A DNA stretch of 64,000 bases from UBA1847 sp942492205 (GCA_942492205.1 CALODT010000001.1:1-64000), one strand, 5' to 3'. Positions 1 to 10,954 are shown, counted from the first letter of the stretch. Notes: a model not told the origin generated them from the letters alone. Program-made: numbers and translations.

Positions 1-2349
1 AGGACGCCGAATTTCTTTTTCGATTAGCCAGGTCGAACCAAAACTTCAAATGGATCGATCATTCACAGGACCGCAATGCGACGGAAAAAAAACACGACGG
101 AGCGCTATTATTCGTTGATAACAAATCTAATACTCGAGCCTCAAGACGAAAACTTTGGTGTCGCTCTTGAACGGGACAGCCGCACAATTTGTATTCCGCA
201 AAGAACCGCATCGCATGATCGGCAGAACGCCGCCCATGCCAACCAAAGAGGATCTAGCATGAAGAACCCAACCTGCACTGCGTCGGCATTTAATACACCG
301 GGAGTTCCAACCTTATTCATGCTTCTGATTGGCCTTCTGTTAAGCACGCCGATTCTGGCCCAGGACGTTTTTATCAATGAGATCCACTATGATAATACCG
401 GCGGTGATAAGGGCGAGGCGGTAGAAGTCACCGGGCCGGCCGGAACCAGTCTCGCCGGCTGGACCTGGTATACAGCAGCGGCAACGGCACCGTGTACAAC
501 ACCGTGTAAGACCTGACGGGTACATTATCCAATCAGCAGTCGGGCTGCGGAACGGCGAATTTCTTTCAGGCGGGTATTCAGAACGGTTCCCCGGACGGTA
601 TCGCCTTGGTGGAAGCCCCGGTAGCATCGTTATTCAGTTCTATGTGAGTTATGAGGGGACTTTCGCGGCGATCGGCGGTCCGGCTGACACGCTCGAGAGC
701 GTCTATCCCGGCGTCTCCGAGGCATCGAGCTCACCCGTAAGACCCAATCGCTGCAACTCGCTGGAACCGGATCGACAGCCGCGGATACACCTGGCAAGGC
801 AGCAGTGCTCCCAACACTTTCGGTGCCGTCAACACGGGCCAGACTTTCACCAGTTGCGCTAGCTCCGAGTCAGCACCTGCGGTCTGCGAGCACGAGCCCC
901 GCTGACGGCAGCGGTGCGGCGCTTGACACGAATATCGACGTTACTTTTAGTGAAGATGTAACCCTCGGCACTTCGTGGTTCGACATCAATTGCTCTTCGG
1001 TGGCAATCACACCGCAACCACGAGTGGCGGACCCCAGTTCTGTACGCTCGACCCCGATTTTGATTTTTTCAATGACGAAAGCTGCACAGTCACGGTGTTC
1101 GCTACCGAGGTGAGCGACGTGGATGTTGATGATCCGCCGGACAACATGGCCGCCGATGAGGTATTCACCTTCGCGCCCCTGGTCGACTCACCGATCGTTA
1201 TCAACGAAGTAGATGCGGACACCGCAGGATCGGACGCGCTTGAATTCGTCGAACTGTATGACGGCGGCGTGGGTAATGCATTGCTTGATGGCCTCGTTGT
1301 CGTTTTCTACAACGGCAACGGTGATACCTCTATTCGGCGTTCGATCTGGACGGATTCTCGACCGATGCCGACGGCTACTTCCATCTGGGCAATGCGGCAG
1401 TCGTGCCGACACCCTCGATTATCTTCTCTGGCAACGGCCTGCAGAATGGTGCCGATGCGGTGGCGGTCTACGCAGGCGACGCAGTGGATTTCCCGAATGG
1501 TACGCCGGTCACTGGCAGCCGCCTCATCGATGCATTGGTTTACGACACTAACGACGGGGACGACGGCGGTTTTGTTGAGTGTCCTGACACCGGGCCAGCC
1601 GCAGCAGAACGAAGACGGCAATGACGACAAGGACTTTCGGTCGAACGCGCGCGTACCCAACGGCGGCACGCAGCTGGTCATCCAGCTACTTTCAGCAGGC
1701 GCCGACCCCGGAGCCAGCAATGTTGTGCATGCCGAGATCTTCGAGATCCAGGAACCGGGGCTCGACTCGCTGGCCGATACCTATGTGCAGACCAATGGCA
1801 ACGTGGTCACGGCGCTGGACACCAACGGCTTCTTCATGCAAACGCCGGTGGCGCGTAGTGACGGCGATGCCTTCACATCGGACGGTATCTTTCGTTTTCA
1901 CGGGCAGCGCACCGTCCGGGTGCCGTCGGCGTAGTCAATGTGGTGGCCCAGGTGGAGGAGTTTTCCGGTATGACCGAGCTCGGCGACGTGCGGTTGTTGG
2001 ACATCAACAGCTCGGGCAATGCAATTCCTCCTGTTGTCGTCTTCGATGCCACCACACCGTCTCCAACACCGACGGCGATTCCGGACCTCGAGCCTTCCGA
2101 AGGCATGGTGGTGAGCTTCGAAGGCATGCTGTCCCGACGAATCGATTCGGTGAAACGTCGGTTGTCGTCGGCGGCGATCGCACTTTCCGCGAGCCGGGCA
2201 TCGAGTTTCCTGAGTGAACCCGGGTTACCGGTCTGGGACGGCAATCCCGAAGTCTTCGAAATAGACCCGAATGGGCTGGGTGGTCCTGACGCCGAGATCT
2301 TCGTTGACCAGACGGTTTCAGCGGAGGGTCCGCTGTTCTTCCACTTTCG

Positions 2350-3321
2350 GTGACTATCAGATCCTATACGACGAGCTTCGTGCTCGGCCCCGAGCCGGTT
2401 CTCCCGGTCGGCGTCCGCTTACGCGACTTCGGTGAATTCACGGTCGGTTCGCTCAATATGTTTCGGTTCTTCGACGACATCAATGATCCGCCGGATACGA
2501 ACTTCCTCGGCGAGACGCGAGACGATACCGTGGTCGCGGACTATTCGAGCCGCAAGGCGAAGTTCGTACGCTACATTCTCGATGTCCTGGACGCCCCGGA
2601 TATCCTGGCCGTGCAGGAGGTCGAGAAGATCGAAGTTCTGCAGGACCTGGCAGCCGACATAGCTGTCGCCGATTCGACTGTCGTCTACATGGCGTACCTG
2701 ATTGAGGGCAACGATGTCGGCACGATCGATGTCGGCTTCTTGGTGCGCAGCACGATTCAGGTGGATTCGCTGTCGCGGATCGATCCGACCGCGACATACT
2801 TTAACTCGGTCAGCGGCGAGGTCGAAGTGCTTCACGACCGGCCGCCACTTCTGCTCGAGGGTAAGTGCATCGCCAACGGATTGCCGGGCCAGCCTGTGCG
2901 CGTGATCGCCGTTCACAGCCGCTCGCTCGGCGGCATCGACGATGATGTCGAAGGCGTCCGGGTTCGCTTGAAACGGTTGCTCCAGGCGGAATCGATCGCC
3001 AATCAGGTGCAAACGCTGCAGACCGCCTCCGACGTGCCGCTGACAGTCGTCGGCGATTTTAATGCGTTCGAGTTCAGTGACGGCTACGTAGATGCCGTCG
3101 GTCACATTCGAGGTAACTTTGTTGCGGCGGACAACCTCGTCTGCTCGACTGAAGCCTGCGTCGACCTAGTCAATCCCGGTCTGACCAATCAGGTCTTGAA
3201 GCTGCCGCCTGAAGAACGGTACTCGTTCAACTTCGAGGGCAATTCGCAGACGCTGGATCACGCGTTGACGACGGCTGCGACGGATCCTTCGTTCGCGGTC
3301 TCGAGTTCGGTCCGGGGGTAA
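2350..3321 (+). CDS. Endonuclease/exonuclease/phosphatase domain segment of the broken nuclease
   Basis: Longest open piece of the broken secreted nuclease, 323 codons. From FGEFTVGSLNMFRF onward it matches the EEP fold: LAVQEVE supplies the conserved metal-binding Glu, VVGDFNAFEFSDGY the Asp/Asn pair, and QTLDHALTT the conserved Asp-His region; the final SDHDG motif lies in the next frame at about 3372. The first ~20 codons before the conserved start belong to a shifted frame, so this is not an independent gene. Expected role: cleavage of DNA or RNA outside the cell, with the upstream lamin-tail and Ig parts acting as spacers. Confidence 0.6.
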   Translation: MTIRSYTTSFVLGPEPVLPVGVRLRDFGEFTVGSLNMFRFFDDINDPPDTNFLGETRDDTVVADYSSRKAKFVRYILDVLDAPDILAVQEVEKIEVLQDLAADIAVADSTVVYMAYLIEGNDVGTIDVGFLVRSTIQVDSLSRIDPTATYFNSVSGEVEVLHDRPPLLLEGKCIANGLPGQPVRVIAVHSRSLGGIDDDVEGVRVRLKRLLQAESIANQVQTLQTASDVPLTVVGDFNAFEFSDGYVDAVGHIRGNFVAADNLVCSTEACVDLVNPGLTNQVLKLPPEERYSFNFEGNSQTLDHALTTAATDPSFAVSSSVRG

Positions 3322-3753
3322 TGCGGATTCGCCGAACAACCTTCTCAACGAAGACACGACGGCATTGCGTTCATCTGACCACGATGGTCTTGTGCTGTTC
3401 CTTGCCAAGGACACCGATCAGGATGGCGTCACCGATGATGCCGATGTATGCGCGGATACGATAATTCCCGAAGGAGGCGTGCCGACAGTCGGACTCGGCA
3501 AGAATCGCTGGGCATTGGTGGATGGTGACTTCGAGTTCGACACTACCGCTCCAAACGGCAATGGCCCAGGCCGGAGCTACTCGACGGCCGATACGAGGGC
3601 GGATGCTCTTGTGAGCAAATCATTGCTGCACAAGGCCTCGGTAAAGGTCATAGTAAGTTTGGTTGCAGCATCGGTGCTATGGATGGCTGGATATCATTTG
3701 GTGAATCCCTTAGCAGAAAAAGCCGTCACATCGGCAGTAGACGTAAGCCAACA

Positions 3754-3780
3754 AAACCCCGCCGAAGTGCGGGGTTTCTT
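3754..3780 (+). terminator. Rho-independent terminator after the nuclease gene
   Basis: AAACCCCGC (3754-3762) pairs perfectly with GCGGGGTTT (3769-3777), loop CGAAGT, followed by CTT. It falls inside the last predicted codons of the nuclease, so the original stop codon was probably a little upstream. Confidence 0.7.
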
Positions 3781-3883
3781 GGAAACTGTATGTGGTAGTT
3801 GCAGAATTGTGGGTGCCGAAACCAGGATCACTCACCGTTACTCAATGTGACCTTTAACGATAAAAGCGAATAGGGGTCGAATC

Positions 3884-4010
3884 AGTCATCGGAAGCGCGA
3901 GCCGGCGTAGCCAGCGCTCCATTGATTCGGATCGGCTTTGACCGCTCCTCACCGTACGGGCGGCTTCGCCGTCGTGATTGCTGCGCAATCGCTCTACCCC
4001 TGGCCACCAA
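3884..4010 (+). repeat. tRNA-Phe-like hairpin element, 3' half
   Basis: Shares most of its length with the element at 17493-17784: GGCGTAGCCAGCG, a hairpin GGATCGG/CCGCTCC (3929-3948), GCCGTCGTG, and a hairpin GATTGC/GCAATC (3976-3990), then GCTCTACCCCTGGCCACCA, which resembles the acceptor end of tRNA-Phe. Several stem positions differ from the 17.7 kb copy on both sides at once, so pairing is kept. Lies just downstream of the nuclease terminator. No ORF of merit. Confidence 0.65.
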
Positions 4011-4388
4011 TCTCTTGCGCGCACCCCGGACTCCGGAACAACGAAGGTCAAGCCGAAGTTTTCAGAAGATCTCGGCGCAAACACAATTTCCTGTCAATAG
4101 ACGCTATTCCGGATTGTCAGCGCCACGACATCGCACTAGTTTAACGTTGCCCGGCGTTGGCGCGGCCGTTGTGGATAACAGCCCGTGCCTTCCGCGATCT
4201 GCCACCACGGCAGGGCAGCGGCAGCCCGTGCAGCCAGTTCCGCGCCCGCCCAGAGGTCGGCTGCGGAGCTTACCTGCCGATGGGCGGCCTGGCTGAACAG
4301 GCGGAAAGGCGTCGGATAGCCCGACCGGGCACGCGTTCAGATCCCAAGAGGCTCCCTGCAAAGCCGCATTTGCGGCGTGGAGGTAGAC

Positions 4389-4993
4389 ATGCGCAAGAGC
4401 ATTATTTACGGCGCATTATTTGGCATCCTGCTGGGATTCATGATTCCCAGCGCAGCGTTCGCAGGTGGAGGAGGAAAAGGTTGCTAGGATCTGGGCACCT
4501 GGTTCGGCGTGTCGCCGTTTCTCCCTGACCCAACATCACCCCCTGTCCCGCTACCGGCTCCGCCCTGGGATGATCTATATCTGACAGGCTGGTCGGTGAC
4601 CGTGACAAGCAAGTCGAACAACAAGGGGACGAACCTTTTCGAATATCCCAATTTCGACGCGACCCTGGGCGGGACCTTCTCTGAAGCCGTGCGGATCGGC
4701 AGCATGCGCGGAAACTGGGAACGAACCGGCGGTAACACGTTCGACTATACGTTCATGGGCTTTGCTTATGACATGTTCAATATGCCCGTTTACATCGCGA
4801 AAATCAGCGGGGAAGTCGAGCTAATCGAAAATTGCCGGTACCAGAAAACTACGGCGATAATGGCAATCTTCTTGCCGAACATGGGGAGAAGCCGTTCCAA
4901 GATGAGCCTTACCCGGAAATGGTGCTGCCGCTGGGCGAGATCCACGGCTATCGCGCGACGGTTGGTGCTCCTCCTTCTGTTCCCGTCCAATAA
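4389..4993 (+). pseudogene. Small exported protein with in-frame TAG and a frameshift
   Basis: ATG follows GTGGAGGTAGAC, a good ribosome site. The first 25 codons form a signal peptide ending PSAAFAGGGG. An in-frame TAG at 4485-4487 directly precedes the mature start DLGTWFGVSPF. The frame then stays open (GWSVTVTSKSNNKGTN, a WERTGGNTFDYT motif, AKISGEVELIENC) until a one-base shift at about 4880, after which EKPFQDEPYPEMVLPLGEIH continues to a stop at 4993. It looks like a small exported beta-barrel-type protein; I do not recognise a named family. Stop plus frameshift mark it as non-functional unless they are sequence errors. Confidence 0.6.
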
Positions 4994-5348
4994 CCAAAGG
5001 ACAAACTCGCCCCGGCTTCGGCCGGGGCCTCTACCACGCGCGCACCACGCTCTGTTTTAGCAGGGAGAAGAACCTGGGCACCTGTATCTGAAGTTAACCG
5101 CTCACCTCGCCGCCCACCGAATGGCCCCACATAAGTGGTGGTACCGGTGATAACCCTTTGGCTTATTGAACAGGCTAAGGATTAACAAGTTACGGAGTTG
5201 CCACCGGCACAGCGGTTTTATCGACCGACCACGGCTGTCCCGTACAGGGTTACTCGGCGTTTTTCTACCGCCTTCATCTTTCGTCCTATGGCCTGGGTAT
5301 CCTCTTTTTCCTAAACTGGGGGGGTGCCAGAGAATCTGCAGGACTGCC
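4994..5348. other. Intergenic stretch before prpE
   Basis: No convincing gene. It holds a stable hairpin GCCCCGGC-TTCG-GCCGGGGC at 5009-5028 (a UUCG tetraloop, no clear T-run) that could end transcription of the exported-protein gene. The remaining DNA up to the prpE ATG shows no recognisable motif. Confidence 0.4.
5009..5028 (+). terminator. UUCG-loop hairpin, possible terminator
   Basis: Perfect 8-bp stem 5009-5016 with 5021-5028 around TTCG. No T-run follows, so termination would be weak or Rho-assisted. Confidence 0.4.
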
Positions 5349-7250
5349 ATGACGAATTACACCGACAGACACCGATCTTCAATCGAGCATCCGGAGGAAT
5401 TCTGGGCCGAGGCCGCAGAGGGCATCGATTGGGAAAAGCCCTGGGATAAAGTGCTCGAGAAGACTGACTCCATGACCTATCGCTGGTTTCCTGGTGCGGA
5501 GCTTAATACCTGCTTCAATGCAGTGGATCGCCATGTGATGCGCGGTAGGGCCGAACAGACCGCCATTATCCACGACAGCCCGGTAACATCGACGCAACGA
5601 AAAATCAGCTATGCGGAGCTGCTGGACGAAGTTTCACAGTTCGCCGGCGCCCTGGCGGCAAACGGCATCGGTAAGGGCGATCGCGTAATCGTCTACATGC
5701 CGATGATTCCCGAAGCGATTGTCGCGGTGCTCGCTTGCGCACGACTCGGCGCCGTCCACTCCGTTGTATTCGGCGGTTTCGCGGCCAACGAACTTGCCAC
5801 GCGCATCGACGATGCGACACCAAAAGCTGATCGTTTCGGCATCCTGCGGTATCGAGCCGTCGCGCATCGTCGAGTACAAGCCGCTGCTCGATCAGGCGAT
5901 CGAACTATCGACGCACAAGCCAGAACGCTGCATCGTGCTGCAGCGACCGCAGGTAACAGCCAGTCTCGTCCCCGGTCGCGATATCGACTGGCAGGAAGCG
6001 GTGGCAGCCGCCAGCGCACATGACTGTGTCATCGTCGCGGCCACCGACCCCCTCTACCTGCTGTACACGTCCGGCACGACAGGGCAGCCGAAAGGCATCG
6101 TCCGAGACAACGGCGGCCATGCTGTCGCGTTGCACTGGTCGATGAAGAATATTTACGGGGTCGAGCCCGGTGAAGTGTACTGGGCCGCGTCCGACATCGG
6201 TTGGGTCGTCGGCCATTCCTACATTATTTACGGGCCGTTACTGCACGGCAATACAACCGTACTGTTCGAGGGTAAGCCGGTCGGTACCCCGGACGCCGGA
6301 GCTTTCTGGCGGGTTGCCTCCGAGCTCGCTGTCGCCACAATGTTCACCGCACCGACCGCCTTCAGGGCAATACGGCAACAGGATCCGGATGGCAAGCTGA
6401 TCGAGCGCTACGGCCTGTCGGCAATGCGGGCGCTGTTTCTAGCCGGCGAACGCTGCGACCCGGATACGCTGCACTGGGCCGAGGACAAGCTGGGTATCCC
6501 GGTCATCGACCACTGGTGGCAAACGGAAACAGGGTGGTCCATCGCGGCCAATTGCCTTGGCATCGAGAGGCTGCCTGTGAAAGCCGGGTCCGTGGGACCA
6601 CCGGCACCCGGCTGGGATGTTCGAACGCTCGATAACAAAGGGAAAGATGTCGCTCCCGGTGACGTCGGCGCGATCGCCTGCAGGCTGCCATTGCCACCGG
6701 CACGCTGACTGGTCTGTGGCATGCCGAGGAGCGCTTCCGACGGTCCTATCTGAGCACTTTTCCGGGCTATTACGAAACTGGCGACGCTGGCTTCATTGAC
6801 GAAGACGGCTATATACATGTGATGTCCCGCACCGATGACGTGATCAATGTCGCGGGCCACCGCCTGTAGACCGGCGCTATCGAAGAGGTGCTTGCCTCGC
6901 ACAGCGACGTCGCCGAATGCGCCGTCGTCGGTGCGGCTGATCAGCTCAAGGGACAGCTACCGCTGGGCTTTCTCGTGTTGAAAGCGGGTGTGGATCGCGA
7001 TCCAGCCGATATCGTTGCCGAGACCGTAGCGCTGGTTCGCGAACGCGTTGGTCCTGTCGCGGTGTTCAAGAAAGCGGTGGTGGTAACAAGGTTGCCGAAG
7101 ACTCGCTCAGGCAAGGTCCTGCGCGCGACGATGCGCAAGATTGCCGATGATGATGAATACAAGACCCCAGCGACGATCGAAGATCCGGCCGCGCTCGATG
7201 AAATCGCTGAGGCGCTGCGAACGATCGGCTATGGGCAGAGTAGTCGGTGA
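5349..7250 (+). pseudogene. prpE: Propionyl-CoA synthetase (PrpE type), disrupted
   Basis: Adenylate-forming acyl-CoA synthetase: activates propionate (or acetate) with ATP and CoA. The N-terminus EHPEEFWAEAAEGIDWEKPW is typical of PrpE/Acs. Visible motifs are the P-loop YTSGTTGQPKG (about 6062-6094), WWQTETG at about 6513, and GYYETGDAG plus SRTDDVINVAGH near 6760-6860. Three lesions break it: a frame change at about 5820 within DDATPK, a one-base loss at about 6700 (LPLPPGTL), and an in-frame TAG at 6867-6869 where homologues have Ser (HRLSTGAIEEVL). The C-terminus keeps TRSGKVLR with the acylatable Lys and ends near 7250. Length would be about 630 residues, normal for the family. Identity is secure, intactness is not. 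Confidence 0.85.
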
Positions 7251-7278
7251 CCCCGCGGCGCTGTGGTCATGGCGCAAA

Positions 7279-7332
7279 TGGGGTCAGAGTACATTTCCCA
7301 TAGAATGCATGTGTAAATGTACTCTGACCCCA
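7279..7332. repeat. GGGGTCAGAGTACATTT palindrome
   Basis: Inverted arms TGGGGTCAGAGTACATTT (7279-7296) and AAATGTACTCTGACCCCA (7315-7332) are perfectly complementary around an 18-nt loop. A half copy lies at 17845-17861. Resembles REP/RAYT-type mobile palindromes; no transposase in the window. Confidence 0.8.
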
Positions 7333-7369
7333 TGAATCGCCACATTGATAGTTCACATTGTGCCAAGAA

Positions 7370-7482
7370 TCTCTCGTCGTGCACGGTGATGCTTTTTGAG
7401 CAACGGCTTCCTCGGTAATTGATTGAAAACTATAGTTGTGGGGATTCCACTGATGTTCTGAATATCCGCGTGTCGGTGGTTT
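7370..7482 (+). repeat. tRNA-Phe-like element, 5' half
   Basis: Aligns loosely with 11027-11164 and 17493-17632. The best-kept part is GTTCTGAATATCCGCGTG followed by TCGGTGGTTT (7455-7482), which resembles the anticodon 3' strand, variable loop and T-arm of tRNA-Phe. The acceptor stem and a foldable cloverleaf are missing, so it is not a tRNA gene. Confidence 0.5.
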
Positions 7483-7521
7483 GACGTACTCGAATCGGCG
7501 CAGGCCGGCGACCTGAAGGCG

Positions 7522-8441
7522 TCAGTTACAAGAGGACGGCAGGTCTGCCAACCGCTTTAGCAGGTCGGCGAAAGCCGCCTGCGTGGTTGACGACGCTGGC
7601 TCGAAACCTGGCCGGGACGACACGAACTTGCGTTGGCCCAGTACGCTGACTTCGAGTTCGACCATCCCACCGGCGCGGTGCAGGTTGATAGGTAGTTCCG
7701 GAAATGCGGCATCACGAAGGGGGGGCCGCAACGACGGCGCGAAGCTGGCAGGCCGACAGGCCCTGGGCCCGGATTTCCCCGACAGCCGTACCTGGCGCAT
7801 AAGGCTGCCTCGAAACCCGGCCATCCTCAATTCGCAATATCGAACCGGCTCGGCCATTTTCAGATTCATGCAAGCTGAGTAATCGCAGCCTCAGTACCTC
7901 TGGCGCCAATGCACCGTCGGCGAGTTTCGCCAATCCGTCTTCAAGGTCGGCGGCCATTACGCCGTCAGCCGCCAGCGGCTCGATGCGATCGAGCAATTGC
8001 CGGGCGAGGCCCAAGAGTTGCTCTGATGGTTCCCCGTCCAGGAGCTGTATCGACGTTTTCTTCGCTTCCTGCACGGCAACGTGAATCCGGCAAGACACTT
8101 TTAACGGTGCTTCCTGCTTGTCCGCCTTCGGCTTCTCGCCGTAGCGGGGGGCAGTGCGCGAAGTCGGCGTCCAGCAGCATGTCGATCAGCGCAGCACGGT
8201 CTTTGGCAGCAAGCCGAACCTGCCAATGATTGCCCCATACGGCAACGCTCCCGCGAATCACTTCCAGTGAGCGCCGGCTATCTCGCTCGGTGCAGTTGAC
8301 TCGCAAATGGAAAGGGACGCCGGAATCAGCGCGTGCCGCCGTGAGCGCAGCCGTCAGCGGCTCGGGAGTTGCGGCAGGCGCGGGGCCGCCTTGCATAATC
8401 AGGAAAACCAGGGAGAACAGCGGGAGTACCAGTTTTTGCAT
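7522..8441 (-). pseudogene. Exported protein of unknown function, frameshifted
   Basis: Begins with ATG at 8441 and signal peptide MQKLVLPLFSLVFLIMQGG...AAA. The frame runs through DRAALIDMLLDADFAHCPPL to about 8090, shifts into one encoding SCRIHVAVQEAKKTSIQLLD and SEQLLGLARQLLDRIEPLA, then shifts again at about 7760 to end with QAAFADLLKRLADLPSSCN at 7522. The joined product would be about 300 residues, periplasmic and rich in short helices. I do not recognise a family. It is divergent from the PKD protein gene, and the 8442-8564 gap must hold both promoters. Confidence 0.5.
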
Positions 8442-8564
8442 ATCGAATTCCTGTCGTCCCAACACCTGTAAACAATGCCTTGCCAGGAGATCTTGTGATT
8501 GTCAGGCGGCGATACTAGCATCGGTTCCTGTTAAAAAAATCCCAGCCTTGGGGAGGGTCGGCCG

Positions 8565-10940
8565 ATGTACCGTATTGCTGCACGTAGTTTTAGTTTACTC
8601 CTTTTCGCTTTTTGCCTGCCGATGAGCACGGCCCTGGCGCAGAGCGTAACGGCGCTCGAACGCATCGAGGCGCGCTCCGAGAATCGGCCGCTGCAGTCGC
8701 TGTCGGTCACCGCCGCACAAGCGCGCACCAACATTCCCGCTCCGCGCGGCCCCCGCGAGGTGCCGAACTTCGTCGGCAAGGGCAAGCCGCTGCCGGGCAC
8801 GGCCGACCCCGCGGTTACGGCCGCAACGTTGCAGAACAGCCCGGGAACCAGTGCCGCAACGACGGTTGGTTCCGGATTCCCGGGTGCAACGAATAACGAC
8901 AACGGGTCGATTCTCGGCTTCCTGATCGCGCCGCCTGACACCGATGGCTCGGTCGGGCCGAATCACTTCGTGCAGATGATTAACCTGCTGACGACGATCT
9001 ATGACAAGAGCGGCAACGTCGTCACACTCGTTTCCGAGCAACGCGTTCTGGAGCGGCGTCGGCGGCAACTGCGAACCCTTCAACCAAGGCGACCCGATCG
9101 TGCTCTATGACGAAGCTGCAAACCGTTGGCTCGTGAGTCAGTTTGCGTTCCCGGATAACCTGAACTCGTTCTCTCAGTGCGTCGCGATCTCGCAGACTGG
9201 CGACCCGACCGGCGGCTACAACCGCTACGAATTCTCGTTCGACAACATCGGCTTCAACGACTATCCGAAGCACGGCATTGTTAGCGACTCGATCACGATG
9301 ATTGCCAACATCTTTCGGAAAGCGCGGCCCCCGCTTCACTTTCGGGGGGAACGTATCTTGGTGTCATGGACAAGGACGCCATGTATGCCGGTCAACCCGC
9401 GTCGCTGATAGGCTTCAACATCGGCACGGGCGAATTCGGTTTCGTCGCCGGCGATCTCGATGGCCCGGGATCTTCGGATGCGCTGTTCGCGACCGCGATG
9501 TCGACCGCCAGCGCCTTTGATATTTGGAAGATCGACGTCGATTGGAACACGGAGAACGCCTCGGTGAACCAGATTGCCTCGATTTCGGTCACGCCTTACG
9601 ACAGCGACCTCTGCGGCGCCTCGCGAGAGGCCTGCATCCCGCAGCCGAATGGTGGACCGGCGCTGGAGGCGATCACCGACCGGCTCATGCACCGCCTGCA
9701 GATTCGCGACTTCGGCAGCTACAAGACGATGGTGACCGCCCACACCGTGGATGTTGGTGGCGGCCGCGCGGGCATCCGCTGGTACGAGATGCGCGAGTCT
9801 GGCGGCACCTGGTCGCTTTACCAGGAGGGCACCTACGGCCCGAGTGATGGCGAGAATCGATGGATGCCGAGTGCGGCGATGAATGCGGCAGGAGACATCG
9901 GCATCGGCTACTTGCTGGCAAGCACTAACACGTTCGTGTCGACCGCTGTTACCGGGCAGTCGGCGGCCAGCAGTGGGACGGGCACGCTGGACGCGGCTGA
10001 GCAGATCTGTGCGGCCGGCAGCGGTGTGCAGCAAGACACGGGCCGCTCCGGCGACTTCTCGTCAACGTCCATCGATCCGACGACGGGCAACTTCTGGCAC
10101 ACCAACGAGGGTGTTCACGACGACGAGGCCAGTTCCAGTGGGCGACGTTCGTCTGCGAATTCTCGGTTCGGTAGCGGCGGCGGCAACAATCCGCCCATGG
10201 CCTCGTTCACCTCCTCGTGCACCGACCTGGCGTGCAACTTCACGGACACGAGTACGGACAGCGACGGTAGTGTCAACGCCTGGGCCTGGGCCTTCGGTGA
10301 TGGCAATACATCGACGGCGCAGAACCCGACTCATACTTATGTTGCCGGCGGTACCTACACGGTGACGCTTACGGCGACCGACGATGGCGGCGCCACGGAT
10401 ACGGCGACCGACTCGGTAACGGTGACCGATCCGAATGCCAACAATCCGCCGACGGCGAGCTTTACATCATCCTGCACGGACCTGAGCTGTGACTTCGATG
10501 GCAGCGGCTCCAGCGATTCGGACGGCACCATCGCCTCGTACGCCTGGGATTTCGGTGACGGTAACACCGGTACCGGCATCACGGCGTCAAATTCCTACGC
10601 CGCCGCGGGCACGTACACCGTGACCCTCACCGTGACGGATGACGATTCTGCTACGGGTACGGATGAGCAAAGCGTTACGGTGACAGAACCGCCGACCGGC
10701 GGGATCACGCTGTCCGCGACCGGCTACAAGGTGCGAGGACTGCAACAGGCAGACCTGACCTGGAGCGATGCGGCCAGCACCAACGTGGATGTCTACCGTG
10801 ACGGCGCGGTGATCACGACGACCGCGAACGACGGGTTCTACACCGACAACATCAATAATCGCGGTGGTGGAAGTTATACCTATCAGGTGTGCGAGGCGGG
10901 CACGAGCACCTGCTCTAATACGGCGACCGTGACCTTCTAA
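8565..10940 (+). pseudogene. Secreted PKD-domain protein, two frame changes
   Basis: Signal peptide MYRIAARSFSLLLFAFCLPM...ALAQ. The first frame runs to about 9020 (PPDTDGSVGPNHFVQMIN). The second covers 9020-9330 (FPSNAFWSGVGG, NQGDPIVLYDEAANRWLVSQF). The third starts about 9345 and stays open to 10940. The first two segments resemble a beta-propeller-like surface protein core with GPNHFVQ and YDEAANRWLVSQ motifs; the C-terminus carries two PKD domains (each with WxFGDGNT) and a final fibronectin-like LSATGYKVRG...VDVYRDG module. Probable cell-surface or secreted adhesin or hydrolase of unknown substrate. Each shift needs only one or two bases. Confidence 0.7.
9366..10940 (+). CDS. C-terminal open segment of the PKD protein with two PKD repeats
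   Basis: 524 open codons beginning MDKDAMYAGQPASLIGFN, the longest uninterrupted part of the broken gene. Residues about 275-350 and 365-440 are PKD repeats, each starting NPPxASFTSSCTDL and containing W-x-FGDGNT and Y-x-x-x-GTYTVTLT. The last ~85 residues form a fibronectin-III-like module with two cysteines (VCEAGTSTC). It lacks the signal peptide, so alone it would not be exported. Confidence 0.6.
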   Translation: MDKDAMYAGQPASLIGFNIGTGEFGFVAGDLDGPGSSDALFATAMSTASAFDIWKIDVDWNTENASVNQIASISVTPYDSDLCGASREACIPQPNGGPALEAITDRLMHRLQIRDFGSYKTMVTAHTVDVGGGRAGIRWYEMRESGGTWSLYQEGTYGPSDGENRWMPSAAMNAAGDIGIGYLLASTNTFVSTAVTGQSAASSGTGTLDAAEQICAAGSGVQQDTGRSGDFSSTSIDPTTGNFWHTNEGVHDDEASSSGRRSSANSRFGSGGGNNPPMASFTSSCTDLACNFTDTSTDSDGSVNAWAWAFGDGNTSTAQNPTHTYVAGGTYTVTLTATDDGGATDTATDSVTVTDPNANNPPTASFTSSCTDLSCDFDGSGSSDSDGTIASYAWDFGDGNTGTGITASNSYAAAGTYTVTLTVTDDDSATGTDEQSVTVTEPPTGGITLSATGYKVRGLQQADLTWSDAASTNVDVYRDGAVITTTANDGFYTDNINNRGGGSYTYQVCEAGTSTCSNTATVTF

Positions 10941-10954
10941 TGACAAGCAAGCCG

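Larger units (their letters stand above)
259..3798 (+). pseudogene. Secreted ExeM/NucH-like extracellular nuclease, broken into many frames
   Basis: Starts at an ATG after AGAGGATCTAGC with a clear signal peptide ending LSTPILAQ. Read across frames, the order is: lamin-tail domain (INEIHYDN), SbsA-like Ig segment (about 880-1180), a second lamin-tail-like part (VINEVDADTAGSDALEF), an OB-fold nuclease spacer, an endonuclease/exonuclease/phosphatase domain (2350-3321), a calcium-type DTDQDGVTDDADVC stretch, and a cysteine-containing tail (GCSCEQII) that ends about 3798. At least eight frame changes are needed, for example near 465, 620, 740, 790, 1330, 1920, 2350, 3320 and 3590. Related intact proteins are secreted DNases that release phosphate and nucleotides. 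Either a heavily decayed gene or one spoiled by base-calling indels. Family call is good; exact end and intact state are uncertain. Confidence 0.75.

Noticed and set aside
4485..6869. In-frame TAG codons in two genes (4485, 6867) as a sign of stop-codon recoding
   Set aside because: Both genes also carry frameshifts, intact genes elsewhere use TAG and TGA as ordinary stops, and no release-factor or pyrrolysine evidence exists.
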